DNA of 64,000 bases from Parietaria judaica (taxonomy: Eukaryota; Streptophyta; Magnoliopsida; Rosales; Urticaceae): contig OX940870.1 of NCBI GenBank assembly GCA_954871525.1, positions 14,725,501-14,789,500 on the forward strand. The letters run 5' to 3'. The position numbers and the translations under genes are program-made. The notes under the pieces are model-generated. The model was not told the origin of the DNA and searched no databases. It saw only the letters and a program-made list of their open reading frames with translations. Position 1 is the first letter of the stretch. Every line of letters begins with the position of its first letter. Below are positions 49,785 through 62,297 of the stretch, in pieces.

Positions 49785-52109
49785 TGTTGGAAATCGGGGT
49801 TTGATTCCCGACTTCATTACCACGAAATAAGCCTCTGAGGCGTCCCGGTAACATTTAAAAATTATTTAAAGCGAAAAACTTGTTACCGGCCCGACGATAC
49901 GGATATCGGGTAGTTACCATTTTATCAAGATCCGGTAAATATACGAATTTAATATTTCATAAACATTATTAATAAGCTAGTCGAATAGGAAATAAATCGA
50001 AAGCAGTAAATGTTTGCATTTATTAAGCCAATGCATAAGGCCGCACCTCGGTTGATGATCTCGGTTACGCACTCTGAATCTCAACAGGGCTTCGCCAGGG
50101 GCTAAGGGAAATCTCCCGTGATATTCCGGGCTATTCTCCTGGTTTCCTTGTACTAAAGCGTGGGCTTCGCCGGCAGGACTCCGTCACTAAATTTAACTGA
50201 TGGTTCTTTTTAAGCTACTGTAGAAAATGATCCTAAGCCGAACCAGAAAAAGAGATCAGATTCAGAAAACTCGCAGACCCTAGAGAGAGAGGAAGAGCTC
50301 GAGTTTTTGCTCTGGGGAAGGTATGAAAAATGTGTAGAATGAGCCTCCTATTTATAGGTCTCAGACTGTAAACGAATTGGAGATTTTTCCTCCCATTTTT
50401 TGAATTATTATAATTAAATATAATTAATTATTCCAATCCAATGGTCCAGATTTAATCTCATCTAAATCCAATGGATATAATTAATCAGGGATTTAATTAA
50501 ATAACAAATACATGATAAGATCAAAATATTTAATCTTATCATTATATTAATTTAATTCGAATATATATATATATAATTTGAATTTTATAATGATTATCTA
50601 GATCCAATAGTTAAAAATAAATCTTAAACCAATCCAATGGATCAAATCAATTAGGGTTAAAATCAAATGCCCTAGGGTTTTAACAAAACCCTAATTCGGA
50701 TTCTTTACCCTTTCATTAATTCGACGGTAAAGATTAAATCTTAAAACCGATCCAACAAATATAATTAATCAACCAAATTCGGAATACCTAAGCTTGGTCA
50801 CCAAGCTATAAATTTTGAATTACTGTTAGGGTTAAAATCAATTATCTTAATCCAACGGTTGATATTAAATCATAACCGATCCAATGGATTAAATTAATTT
50901 TAAGGATTTCCTAAAATACCAAAACATTTGGTACTTATGCCGCAAATATGGAATGTCCAAAAAATATGATTCTAATTTTCTAGGGTTTCAAATACCCAAA
51001 CCCTAATTCGAATTTTACACATTATATATATAAATATATATATTTTATTTATTAATATAAATCTATTAATTATTAATAAGATATTAATAATTAAATCTAA
51101 ATAATTAAATTATATCAATAATTCATGATCTCAATATCACACATTAAAATTTCATGGTTCCACACTATCATTTAAATTCGTGACATGTGATTTAGTTTCA
51201 TAGTTTATCGAACCGAACATAAACTTAGAAAATTCATAAATCACTAACCGTAAGTCGAAATGACTTGGTTCAAAAAGCTAAGTCACTTAGAAGTTAATTT
51301 AAAAAAATATGATGCTTATAGAAAATCTAAATTCTAACTTTATTTTTATCAGTTAATTCCGTGTACCAAAATATGGTACTTTTGCCACGCTGACGATAAA
51401 ACTATCTGACGTCTGCCATAGACCTTTCAGTTTTATAAGTCTAGCCAAATGATTAAACATTATCCAGAATGTATTTTAATCACGTACATATCATCCGTTA
51501 CAGAGCTATCCTGGGGACCATGGACGCGCATCACTTAAGCTCCAACGAACTGCTAGTTGTTCGTCAAACCTCGAAGTGATTCCACTATAGACCCGAGGCT
51601 GCAATATTTAGTGATACGGTATATATTACTCCCTTTATACAGCAGGGTGTCAATTGATACAATCCAATTCGGGTTATTGTTCTTTCACTTTATGATTCAT
51701 ACATGAGCAGGCGGTTTTTACCGTAGTGCCTCTCATTGCATTTTTTTCTTGACTCAGTCAGTAATATAATGAGTAACGCACTTATGGTTTTGATTCATAA
51801 GTTGCGCACGGGTATCTCTCACTTCTCACCACTGACAATAAAGGGAATCATCATGACTCTGAAGAGAGCTGTGTGATGCCCATGTCTATGATCAAGCTAC
51901 CCTTACTAGTGAGTATCATGTTCCCAAAATAATAGTGTTGGGAACAGCGGTAATATCTTGTGTTCTTTAACGGTTAAATCAAAGAACAATCAAGCCAGCT
52001 GTTCGGACTCAAGACAACTCAGGACTTAGAACGAATATTCATTTGATCATCATTTTGTGACTGAGCTACAAGTTATCAGTGACGGTCTTATATGATAACT
52101 TCTTGAGTT
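49785..52109 (-). mobile_element. Truncated copy of the 2.7-kb LTR, inverted
   Basis: Reverse-orientation relative of 37140-39862. It starts TGTTGGAAATCGG (the U5 end) and matches through the TATAAATAGG region (near 50350) and U3 until CTTATATGATAACTTCTTGAG. The first about 365 bp of U3 are absent, where a new element begins (52110). Confidence 0.8.
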
Positions 52110-52850
52110 TGTTGGAAATAATTGCAGTTAAATAAAATTGAGATAGCGTCGAGCGGGCCAAAATGTCGAACACTCGAGACGAATGGTCTATTCAATTAAT
52201 GGAATTTGTTCTGACGTTAAAACATTACGTAAAATCGCTATATTGATTATAATTCTTATGAATATTGAATACAATTTATTACGTTACAGATTAATTGCAA
52301 TTTATTAGTAGCCGTTATAGAATTGATTGACAATCAATTCATTGTCTCCTTCCCACATCTATATATTGAGGTGACCTCGACCCATTTCGACACACCACAA
52401 TCGAAATCACTTTCTGAAATCACTCTAGAAACTTTGAGTTTGCTTCTTGATTTTTCACTTCGCAAACTCAAATTTTCATGCTTCCCATTGTTTTATGTCG
52501 TGAGTCTTTCGGTAATGGAGTTCAAGAAGGTTCAGTTTGCCGGTGAACTTCAAAGTGCTACGGAGTTCTCGGTCATCCCGTTATATCCTAGGAAGCTATC
52601 GCCTAACGAACCTCAAGCACGTAGAGGAGGCGAATCAAGCTTTAAGGAGAGCGTCCAACGCATCTCGGGAATCGCTAACCGTTTTCTGTTTTACAGGATA
52701 TCAAATAAGTTTCGGATCAAACCGACAAGCCGATGCTCGTCGAGATCCAAGAATATACACGATAAGTATTATGGAATTTATTCGCTACTGTTTTTACTAT
52801 TATGGAATTTGGACCTTTTTACTATTATTTTATTTATTTATTAATAATAT
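52110..52850 (+). mobile_element. LTR fragment of another retrotransposon
   Basis: Opens TGTTGGAAATAATTGCAG at the break of the previous LTR and contains a TATATATTGAGG TATA-like box near 52362. It is followed by GC-richer sequence typical of an R/U5 or leader. The right end is not defined. The 173-codon open frame at 52323-52844 has no recognised domain and is probably fortuitous. Confidence 0.45.
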
Positions 52851-53388
52851 TAAAATTATTTAAAATTAAATAATATTTTTCATGAATAAAATCCTAAATA
52901 TTTTGATTAGTTAAAATTTAATATTATGTCAAATATATATATAATAATATTTAATAAAATATTTTAAATCTTTATTTTAGGATATGCACTGATAAAATTA
53001 TAATAAAACTATTTAATTTTTATGTATTACTATACAATAAAATTAATTAAATAAAAAGATTCACATCTGTATTCAGATTTTAAGAAACAAACAGACTTAA
53101 TTATTTGTCATGCAGATTCAGATATCACATCTTATCATTTAGATGTGTATTCAGATTCGGACGTTTGAATATTAATGTAAACAAACACCCATATTTTATA
53201 AGTTCTATTATTTGTTAGTTAATATTTGCAATTTGATCCTCCAACAAAGAAATAAAATTTTAAAGAAACAAAAAACCATAACTGATACTAATTATTAGAG
53301 CACCGATTGTTTCGCGATAAAATATAATACACTTACATTACATGACTATATGAACATAATTTTTTTTTTCTTCTTTATTTATATATAT

Positions 53389-54586
53389 GGGATAATAGCG
53401 GCTAAAGTACCTAAACTTTCATGATTTTTGTCGATAAAGGTCCAAACTGGATTTATAGCGGCTAAAGTAGCCAAACTCGGTCAATTTGTAGCAAGCACTA
53501 ATTCCGTCCAGTCAAACTTAACACACGTTAGTCTATCACCACGTCACTTACACGTTATATCAAACTTTGGGTATTTATGCCGTGATAAACCATTTATATA
53601 TTTTTTTTTGCTTGTTCACGTCATCTAAATAAAAGTTAAAATATTAGAGTTTTGGGAGGATTCGAACTCATCACTTTCCTCATCATAAAAGGACAATATA
53701 ACCATCAAACCACATTCACTTCACGTTATATCTTGACAAAAAAAAAAGAATATACATAGAAACTTATTGATAAGTGATCATTGTAATAGAAACATATGCA
53801 TTTTTCGCACCGAGTTTGGGTTGACTAATTTGGAACGGGGTGAGTTGAATTTTTAGGACCGGGGTCGAGTTGAATTTTTCGGACAGTGGTCAAGTTAATT
53901 TTTTTGTACCGGATTCATGTTGACTTTGTCGGTACGAGTTTGGGTTGCCTTTTTCAGAACCGAGTCGAGTTAACTTTTTGAAACAGGGTCGGGTTAACTT
54001 TTTCAACCTGAAACCTGTACAAACTATTCAACCCGACCAAATTCTGTAAAAGTCAACCCATGGGTCTGAAAAAGTCAACCTAACCCCGTTCCAAAAAAGT
54101 CAACTCAATCAGGTCAACCCAACCCCTTTCCTAATAAGTCAATTCGAAACCGCAGTGAAAAAACATATGTTTCTATTACTATGCCACTTATTAATAAGTT
54201 TCTATTTATATTATTATTTTTGTCAAGATATAACATGATGTGAATGTGTTTAGTGGTTATGCTGCTCTTATATGGGAAGTGATGAGTTCGAGTCCTACCA
54301 AAGCCATAATATTTTAACCTTTATTTAGATGATGTCAGCAACCAATTTTTTTTAAATAGTTTATTGCGGCATAAATACCAAAACTTTGGTTTTATCACGG
54401 CATAAATACCCAAAGTTTGCCACGTGTAAGTGACCTAGTGATAGACTAACAGATGTTAAGTTTGACTGGACGGAATAGGTGCCTGCCACAAATTGACCGA
54501 GTTTGGCTACTTTAGCCGCTATAAATCCAGTTTGGACTTTTATCGACACAAATCATGAAAGTTTGGTTACTTTAGCCGTTATTATT

Positions 54587-54588
<2 letters not shown>
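53389..54588. mobile_element. Second Mutator-like foldback element (1.2 kb)
   Basis: Starts GGGATAATAGCGGCTAAAGTA and ends in the inverse ACTTTAGCCGTTATTATTCC. Arms of about 430 bp (53389-53815 and 54160-54588) are near inverted copies. Flanks TATATATAT are compatible with a 9-bp duplication but lie in an AT tract. The terminal motif is shared with the element at 15501. Each arm carries a tRNA-like block with a B-box (GAGTTCGAGTCCTA at 54286; inverse at about 53660). The centre is a GGGTTGA-type minisatellite. Confidence 0.75.
53815..54150. repeat. GGGTTGAC-type minisatellite in the foldback centre
   Basis: Degenerate units of roughly 30 bp such as GGGGTCGAGTTGAATTTTTCGGAC, in forward orientation to about 54010 and in inverse orientation (AAAAAGTCAACCC) after it. 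Confidence 0.55.

Positions 54589-54635
<47 letters not shown>
54589..54635. repeat. (TA)n microsatellite
   Basis: Uninterrupted TA tract immediately right of the foldback element. Confidence 0.9.
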
Positions 54636-54639
<4 letters not shown>

Positions 54640-54740
54640 ATCTTTGGATTTCATTCCTACCTCTATAGTGACTCGAATTCAAGACCTCTACTGTCTTAAA
54701 TGATGTACTTGTTACCACTAAACCAAGCACATCTTGTCGA
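54640..54740 (-). repeat. Probable SINE remnant
   Basis: On the minus strand GCTTGGTTTAGTGGTAACAAG holds an A-box-like TGGTTTAGTGG. GAATTCGAGTCAC holds a B-box-like ATTCGAGTC about 45 bp later. The tail and direct repeats are not clear. Confidence 0.45.
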
Positions 54741-55047
54741 TATGAATCTAAAACACAGCGAATGTCATACTTAAACTGAAAGATACCAAATACTAAAACA
54801 ATGAAAATAAAATAATTTGATTTTTTGTATACATACGTCGGTAATTAATGACATGAGGATACTGAAGTAATACTAATGGCATTATATTTTATCCAAAATT
54901 TCCAATCTATAATTTAAAATCTGAATATTGTATTGTGTATGTTACAATTCTACAAAACACATCAAATCCCACACTGAAAAATACATACAAAAAACTATAA
55001 GACAAATAAAAAATAAAAAATAAAATCTTTCGTGGGCTTATTGGGCC

Positions 55048-56778
55048 TTAACGTTTTTGGGTCGACGGCCCAGCTCCGTTGCCACGAACGGGAGACCTCC
55101 AATGAGGAGACTTGAGAGAAGAAGTAAAACTAGTAGAAGCTGAGGAAGGATCGTCCGTGGCCTTCTTATCCTTGCCGTTGACCGGGATGGCGTTGACATG
55201 CATGAGAGTCTCAAGGATTTGGTCCATGGAGGGTCGGGTCCGGGGCTCGGACTCGAGGCACATGAGGACGAGTTCGGCGATCTGGAAGGCGGCACGGAGG
55301 GGGTATTGGTCGCCGAGGCGAGGGTCCATGATCTTGCGCAGCTTCTTCTTGTGGCTGAGGGAGGGCTTGGCCCAGTCAACGAGCACGTGCTGCCCCGAGG
55401 GACGGCCTGTGTCGAGCGCGCGGAAGCCCGTTAGCAGCTCGAGCAGCACAACGCCGAATCCGAAGACGTCGCTCTTTAAGTACAAGTGTCCTGTTTCGTA
55501 CAATTGCGTATGAGTTATTATGGCAATGTCCTGTTTGATGTCCAAATTTCATGTAGCAATATTTAGGAATTCTTATTCTTCTTTCAAATATTTATACACT
55601 CTAATATTATAAATATAAATTAATGTTACTTTGTGATTTATTCGAAAGTATTTTTTAAAATCAGTATTGAGAGAGTATTCCAAAATCTAAAGTACTCAAA
55701 TAATTAGATTTTAATAAAAATAATGGGAAGTGCTAACAAAAAATTACAAAATATAATCATAAACTAACGAGAATCGACTAAAATAAATCAAGCAACATGT
55801 ATAAATCAATGTATTCTGTAAAATTATCAACATTAAGAAAAGATCCATATGCTATTTTTTAAGACACGAGGCTAATGCTACACAATTTAAAATATAGAGT
55901 AAATTTCAAGTTTATTTGAAGATTTAAAAACATTAATTGTTAATAACTTTTTATTTTATTTTATTTTATGGACAATGTACTCTCTTGACAATTGTTTGAT
56001 GGCCGGAGCTTATTTTTGCGTCTATAATGTGTAAGAAGTGAGCAAGAATTTTTATCTTTTTTAATTAATTTCTTATTTAGGTCATTGTATTTATAAATTT
56101 TATAAATAATGCAATACCTGTAGCGACGTATTCAGGAGCTGCATAGCCATAGGTGCCCATGATACGCGTCGTCACGTGCGAGTTACCATTCACCGGCCCG
56201 AACTTCGCCAACCCAAAGTCCGAGAGTTTGGCATTGAACTCCTGCAATATCCCAATAACACATCTCAAACCAATATTTTCACCGGGAATTTTATTACATA
56301 CGGGAATCTGTATACATATACCCAATCTTTTCAACCTTATAAAAATATACCCCATTTTTACAAAACAATAAAAATACACTCTATTTTCTAATTTTAATTA
56401 ATTTTGATATCGAAATTGATGACTAGTAACGTTTTGCGGTTTCGGAAAATAGATGTGGCATTCTTCTCAGATTAGAAATGTAAGGATATACAAAAGAAAA
56501 ATGACTAATCTAAGATGATGAAAGTGTAACGAATATGAAACTAAAACATCTTTGAGGGTGAGAACAAACAGAGAGTATATTGCATTAATGAAGAAGTATT
56601 TACTAACCTTGTCCAACAAGATGTTGGAGGTTTTGAAGTCCCTGTATATGACGGACTTCTCGGAGTTGTGCAAGAAAGAGAGCCCTTTTGCCGCCCCTAT
56701 TGCTATTTTCAGCCTCGTGCTCCACGACAGTGGCTCTGCTCCTTCTGCTCCCAAGCATATATATCTTAAGTTTTCATT

Positions 56779-56826
<48 letters not shown>

Positions 56827-58692
56827 AGTGTTACTTACTTAAAATTGTTTTGTGACTTACTTCTGAAAAGGTGGTTTTCCAAGCTTCCCTTTTCCATGTG
56901 CTCGTAGACGAGGATGAATTGGCTCTCCTCCCAGCAGTACCCTAAGAGCTTCACTAGGTTCGGGTGGCTGAATTTCCCTAAGAATTTAACCTCTGCCTGT
57001 AATCGATCCGTAGTAATTAACGTCACGTAATTACTAGTCAATGGTTTGTTTATATGTATACAAAGATAACATTAGCGATTTTTGTATGTATTTATTTAGT
57101 CCGGTTTTGGTTCGTGCTCGAGCTAGATGATGAAAAGTTATTGTGCTCAATTATGTCGGGGGATGGATCTATAACAATTCACCTATCTTTTTAACGTCAA
57201 ACTTAAATTGAACGATCATCTATTAAGAGCTAATTAGTTACAGGGATGATTATAATTATTACGAGGAGGCTGAAAATGTTTTAAATATTCTCCCGGAAGT
57301 AATTTTAGTGGTACGATTGGCGAACTCATGGACGATAACAAATGTACGTAATAACCGGTCCACATCTAATTTTATTTTTTTTACTTCCTAGTTTTAACTT
57401 ATAAATACGAGCAAGAAAGATAACAAGAGCAATGTGAAAGCTGAAAGTTAGGCACATCACAGTTGTGTAAAAAGAAGAAAAAGAAAACATATCATGATAT
57501 TATTATAGACTGGAAATTATTTGACATGTTGACTTACTCTCTAAGTCATCGATGCATATATATATAAATATATATATATATACACATATTAGCTGTATGA
57601 GCTAAAAAGGCCCACATTCTTTTTTGACTCGGTTCCTACGACAATTCAGGACTCACTTGAACGACAACGAAACTTATTCGTTTTGTAACGTATAATACTG
57701 TTATACAATATTCAGAGCCGGCCCAATATTTTCGGGGGCCTTGGGCGAAAAGTTAAAAAGTGGCCTTTTTTAATTTCTTAATAATAATATACTTGACACA
57801 ACGTAAATACAAATATTTATTGTTGCTCCACGAAATATTTTTTTTTTCTTTATTTTTCTAGTAAGTATGTTATTGTTCTTGATTTTTCAAGTTGCATTAC
57901 TTACAACACAAACAATGAGGCCTCTTTCATTTGATCTTATAAGCATTCTTCTAAATTATATTTATTTGGGGCCTTTAAATATTGGGGGCCTTGGGCGGTC
58001 GCCCAACTCGCCCACCTATCGGGCCGCTCTGACAATATTACTAAAGAATTAATAAATTTATATTGAAATTCTTGATTGTTTGATAAAGCAATTAAAGACT
58101 ATTGACCTGCTTTAATTAACCACCCAATAATTAACAAGACTATTTCCCAATTCTACATGAAGAAAGAAGATAATTACTTACTTGCCACTCCCGGAGTCCT
58201 TGCGAGCTGTCGGGGTTTGACTTCTTAACCGCGACCGGAATCCCGGCCCCGACCCTGCTCGGCGCGTAGGTCTTCTCTTCCACCCACCCCTTGTAAACCG
58301 TCCCGAAGCCGCCTTCCCCGAGCACCGAGTCGGGCCGGAAGTTCCTCGTCGCCTTCTTCAGCTCCGTCAGCGTGAACATCTTCAGGTTCGGCGTGATCAC
58401 CTTCCCCTCCTCGCCGCTCGGGCTCGAGCTCGTCGGGGCGTTGACCTGATCGCCGCTACTCGACGAAGCCTGTCCCGTGGTGGAGGATCCATCACCGTGT
58501 AGGCTGGTTTTGCTGGGCAGCTTGGACGAATCTGCGCGAGAAGATGGTGATGATCTGAGTGGGAAGAGAAGAGAAGAGAAGTTGGAGTGAGGATTGATGT
58601 GGGGAAATACCTGAAGGGGTTGAGATGGATTTGGAGGTGTTGGTTGTTGAGTAGTTATGGATGTTCGCGGATTTTCGAAAGCAATTGCCCAT
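55048..58692 (-). CDS. Receptor-like cytoplasmic kinase, RLCK-VII (Cx32/PBL-like), 423 aa
   Basis: Six exons: 58692-58611, 58531-58182, 56996-56861, 56744-56608, 56241-56118, 55490-55048; all GT-AG, open throughout. A soluble Ser/Thr kinase likely anchored to the plasma membrane: MGNCF gives an N-myristoylation Gly2 with an adjacent Cys4 for palmitoylation. A Ser-rich N-terminal linker (about 28-75) precedes the kinase domain. Motifs: glycine loop LGEGGFGTV (98-106), ATP-binding Lys130 in [14 protein letters not shown] catalytic loop (Asp225, an RD kinase), DFG 243-245, APE 270-272, and a variable Ser/Pro-rich tail. The segment [20 protein letters not shown] is typical of this subfamily, which relays signals from receptor kinases in immunity, abscission or growth. 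The specific receptor is unknown. Intron 2 (58181-56997) hosts a MITE at 57713-58031, and an (AT)n tract lies in intron 3. A decayed tandem copy is at 31.7-47.7 kb. No lesion seen. Confidence 0.93.
56782..56824. repeat. (TA)n microsatellite in RLCK intron 3
   Basis: Pure TA tract in the 116-bp intron between exons 3 and 4, about 38 bp from the donor and 37 bp from the acceptor. Length changes could affect this short intron. Confidence 0.85.
57713..58031. mobile_element. hAT MITE in RLCK intron 2 (319 bp)
   Basis: Ends CAGAGCCGGCCC and GGGCCGCTCTG with a perfect 8-bp duplication ACAATATT (57705-57712, 58032-58039). Internal GGGGGCCTTGGGCG motifs at both sides are inverted-repeat remnants. It lies wholly in the intron, away from splice sites. 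Confidence 0.92.
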
Positions 58693-58747
58693 TTCTCCTT
58701 TTGGGGAATCTCAGTGGTGCTTTTGATCAGCTTCCAAGCTCTGTTTT

Positions 58748-58775
58748 GGGAAATATATATATATATATATATAAT
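58748..58775. repeat. (AT)n tract upstream of the RLCK start
   Basis: AT dinucleotide run 56-83 bp upstream of the kinase ATG. It could serve as a TATA-like element, but no single TATA box stands out. A GA-rich segment (58830-58856) lies further upstream. Confidence 0.5.
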
Positions 58776-58793
58776 GTTGTAAAATAGGAAATA

Positions 58794-59011
58794 TGTAGAG
58801 TTTGTAGCAGTGGGCTCTGGTCGAAAGACAGAGGTCGAAAGAGAGAGAGAGGCTTCGTGGAAGAAAGGAAAGGAGTGAGAAAGATCCGTATCGTTGGCAA
58901 GGAAATAACGAGTTAGGCTTTGACTTTTTCTTAGTTGTGTCGCTTGATTGAGAAATCCTCTTGTCGTTTGTTTTTCGAGAAACGTGTTTTGCGAGTTTTG
59001 CGAGTTTTGCC

Positions 59012-59043
<32 letters not shown>

Positions 59044-60515
59044 AGGCTTCATGATTTACCTAATGATTTTTAACTTTTCTTACTCTTGTACTCATGGTAT
59101 TACCATTCTGTTTAGGGTTTTTAAGTATCGATGATGATTCGAATTTCCGGGCTGATCGAAGAGAGAAAGTATAAGTATTTAATTATTGATGTTGATTTCG
59201 AGTCCGACTACTCCAATTCTTAAAAAAAAAAATTAATAATATTTGTAATACGAAAGAAAATAATAAATAAAGTTGTGGGATGACTTTTTACGGATTGAAT
59301 TTCATAGTTTTTACAAAATAAAACGGGCCTATGCATTTTATAGTAAGATTTTAAAAGGCAATACGGGCCTTTACGTGATAAAATGAACTATAATATTTTT
59401 TTAAAAGCAAAAGACGTCGAACAATGTAATTTTAAAATCCAAACACAAACATAAAATATTATATTTTGTTATATTATTATACTGTATATTTTTTTTATTA
59501 TTGTTGTATTCATTATTAATTTAATAATAATGAAACTAAAATTAGTGAAGTATAAATTAACTAGTAAATTTTGTAATAGAAATTAATGAATGTTGATAAG
59601 TAAATTATAATTTATGAAGGTGTTATAAGTAAATTGAATCGGTTTGTTTGAACTCTCTCAAATGAACTTACTTAATGACCTTTACAGTGAAGTGATAGTA
59701 TAAGACGATAAAGTTGTACGCTAAAAAAGTTGAGTGACAAATTTATTTATTTTTAAATATTAGTAGGCATGTATAATATATAATATATATACATATATAC
59801 ACACACAATAATATATAAGCCAATCATGTAGCGAGGCTTGGGAGAAAAGAAAAGGCACATGGCTATATAAGTCAATGGAAAAGATACCAACACCACAGGT
59901 TACTCGCCACTCGTCGCCTCGCCTGAGTTTTCTACAGCACTCCTTGGGCCCAATCCCTTCATTTAATACGACCAACCTCTGCTTCATATGTATATATATA
60001 TACATATATATAATATGTATATGCGCCATAAACGGTGATTAGTATATCTCTACAACCACATACTATACTACCTAAGAAAATGAATCATACATGCTTCATT
60101 TTTCTCAAATCTCACAAGTATGTAATGAATTTAACCGTGTGAAGTGTGATCGTTTTAACACATAGCAATAAACCAAGACAAATGTACGTATAGATATGTA
60201 AAGACACATATTGACTCGATTTTTCGTTGGGGATTAACTTGTTTAGAGTGCGAGGAGCGAAAATAGCTTTAACGGAATGACTAAGCTAAGGTATACAATC
60301 AACAAAAAAGAGTTTTGGGTAGTTTGGTCCGTTAACAACGCGCTTACTCCACATAAGTTTTTACTATAACTTTATGTAAAACGTTACATGACGGAGTATC
60401 CATAGGAGAAGCCGTTACAAGTCCAATTTATCGTAAACCTTACATACTCACTGAGTTTTTGTAAGATTTTAAAAAATTGATACTGATTTTGCCAATCCTA
60501 TTTTACGGGTATATA
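58794..60515. other. Intergenic spacer upstream of the RLCK gene
   Basis: AT-rich with a 26-T run near 59010 and ATATAC-type tracts (59775-59800, 59990-60015). The minus-strand open frame at 59760-60029 shows no recognised domain. Presumed promoter plus spacer. Confidence 0.4.
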
Positions 60516-60523
60516 TTAACGGG

Positions 60524-60706
60524 CAAGGTTTTAAATACCGTTTGCCGATGTCGTTTCGCATTTTTTGTTTTACGGATATATCGCTTGTCGATGGGTATCT
60601 CATAGGTAAATCGATGGGTATGTCGATGGATATATCGTTTCGCATATCTTCGAAAAAAGATTTTCGATAGGCATGCCGATGGATATTCGAGAAATTTAAT
60701 ACCTTG
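60524..60706. mobile_element. Small hAT MITE, CAAGG-ended (183 bp)
   Basis: Ends CAAGGTTTTAAATA and TTTAATACCTTG with a perfect 8-bp duplication TTAACGGG (60516-60523, 60707-60714). The interior repeats TCGATGGGTAT/TCGATGGATAT. It shares the CAAGG terminus with the copies at 46324 and 47105. Confidence 0.88.
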
Positions 60707-60714
60707 TTAACGGG

Positions 60715-61571
60715 TACCCGGGGGAGCATAAATTACAATAGGGGATTAAGAAATTTTTAATATGAATTTATACAAAAAATTATATGTAAAAAAATAAAAA
60801 TGAGTGGGGGTTTGAATAAAGGAGTTCTCTTCTCTGTAATCATCTTAGCTTTTAGGAATTTCGCATTAATTCCCAAATCAGAAAACGAATAAAGCGATAA
60901 AACAAAATTGAAATCGACACCAGAATTATAGTGGTTCGCTCCCAGTGTAGGAGGTACGTCCACTTGCTGCTTGTAAATCTCGATCCACTATCAATATCTC
61001 AATCGGACACCCTCAATCTCGCCTCTCTCAGTTTGTGCTACAAAACGCTACAAGCCTTATATGTGAAAATTAAACCTGGGGCAAATAACCCGTGTAAAAA
61101 GTCTAAAATACCCTCGGTACATAATGCGTAATACATAGCCACCTGTCTGGGTCGATCAGCTTGACTGCTCTGCGTCGGGTCTCGAAGGGCCTCTCTTTGT
61201 TCTCCCTTTGACTTTTGGCTTCTCCTTTGATTAACCCCTTTGACTTTGTTAACATGCCTTTATTTTGATATTAGGCTTATTTAATTGAAACCCATTTTTA
61301 TAAACGACAGAGACATATTTTACCGTATCATGCAAATTGACATAGACGAAATCGTAACTCAATAGTCACTAAATACCACGTGTATCTCCTTATCTCTTTG
61401 AAGGATAGTCGGCGGCAAATCACAATTTTATCTTTTATTTTTTAATGGTAGTCACCTTCTATTTGGTTAAAGTAGTCATAGTTCGAAGCTTGCTCTTGTC
61501 CAAAAATGCACACAACACTCGGATAAAATACCAACCTACACATACAAATGGTACAAATTCACGAGCATTAT
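60715..61571. other. Spacer with a possible old LTR fragment
   Basis: Around 60910-61090 the sequence (ACACCAGAATTATAGTGG, TTCGCTCCCAGTGTAGGAGG) has the flavour of an antisense retrotransposon LTR, but no ends were found. No gene. Confidence 0.3.
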
Positions 61572-62297
61572 TGTTGATGTACAAATTCGTCATTATTTAA
61601 TATGACATAAAGTGCTAAAGTTGTGAATTAATTAAATTTACAAACAAAGGCAAAAGGCTTTAAAGAAATTGATCGATATTCATAAAAGCCCAATTGAGAA
61701 GCCCAGTGAAATTCTCAATCAGACCAAAGCCAACGGATACAAGGCCACTCGGCCCAAAGACTCCAAAGGCCCAATATCCATTCGACATCAATCCAGAAAG
61801 ACGAGGGTAGAATTGTCATATTCTCTACCCGGCATCCCACTTCAAACCTAAGCGGAAGACCAGGAACACGGAGTCAAGCCTCCAACGGGCATAATTCAAA
61901 CACGACGACGAGAACGAAGTCGTGGGACACGTGTAGAAAGACCATCCATTCAGGCCGGTCAGCACGGAAAGAAGACCCCATGATTCCTGGAAGACCAACG
62001 GGAAGAATTCAAGCCTATAAATACCAAGCTCAAGCTCAGATCAACAGACGCATACAACTCTGAGAGAATACACCGAAAGCTTCTACCCGGCATTTTTGCT
62101 CACTTTGAGATTTTGTTGTATTCTTTCCCTCCTTCTTACTCGTTTCTATTTCTAGGCATGATTTTGCTGTCTGTAGCTATCCGTCTATGTCAATTGTCGC
62201 AATAAACTAACAGAGGAAGTAGTCAACTACCGCATTGGGACGAACCTCTATAAAAAATCCCCCGTCTCATTTATATTGCTTTTATATATATATATAT
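61572..62297 (+). mobile_element. LTR copy B, cut by the gypsy element
   Basis: Closely matches the solo LTR at 44120-44973 from TGTTGATGTACAAATTCG through the TATAAATA box (near 62017) and the CTACCGC(A/C)TTGGGACGAACC segment. It then stops in a TATATA tract exactly where the gypsy LTR begins. The missing about 100 bp should lie beyond the gypsy element, outside the window. Confidence 0.7.

Noticed and set aside
52323..52844. 173-codon plus-strand open frame
   Set aside because: Lies in an LTR fragment with its own TATA-like box; no domain recognised and poor start context.
47723..53195. One large transposon bounded by TGGGTCCATTTG and CAAACACCCA
   Set aside because: The right end of another MITE (49466) lies inside it while its left end (48376) lies outside, so the ends interleave and no single element fits.
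54240..54310. Possible tRNA gene from a good B-box
   Set aside because: No A-box at the right spacing that would fold into a tRNA, and it is mirrored in both arms of a foldback element; SINE-derived.
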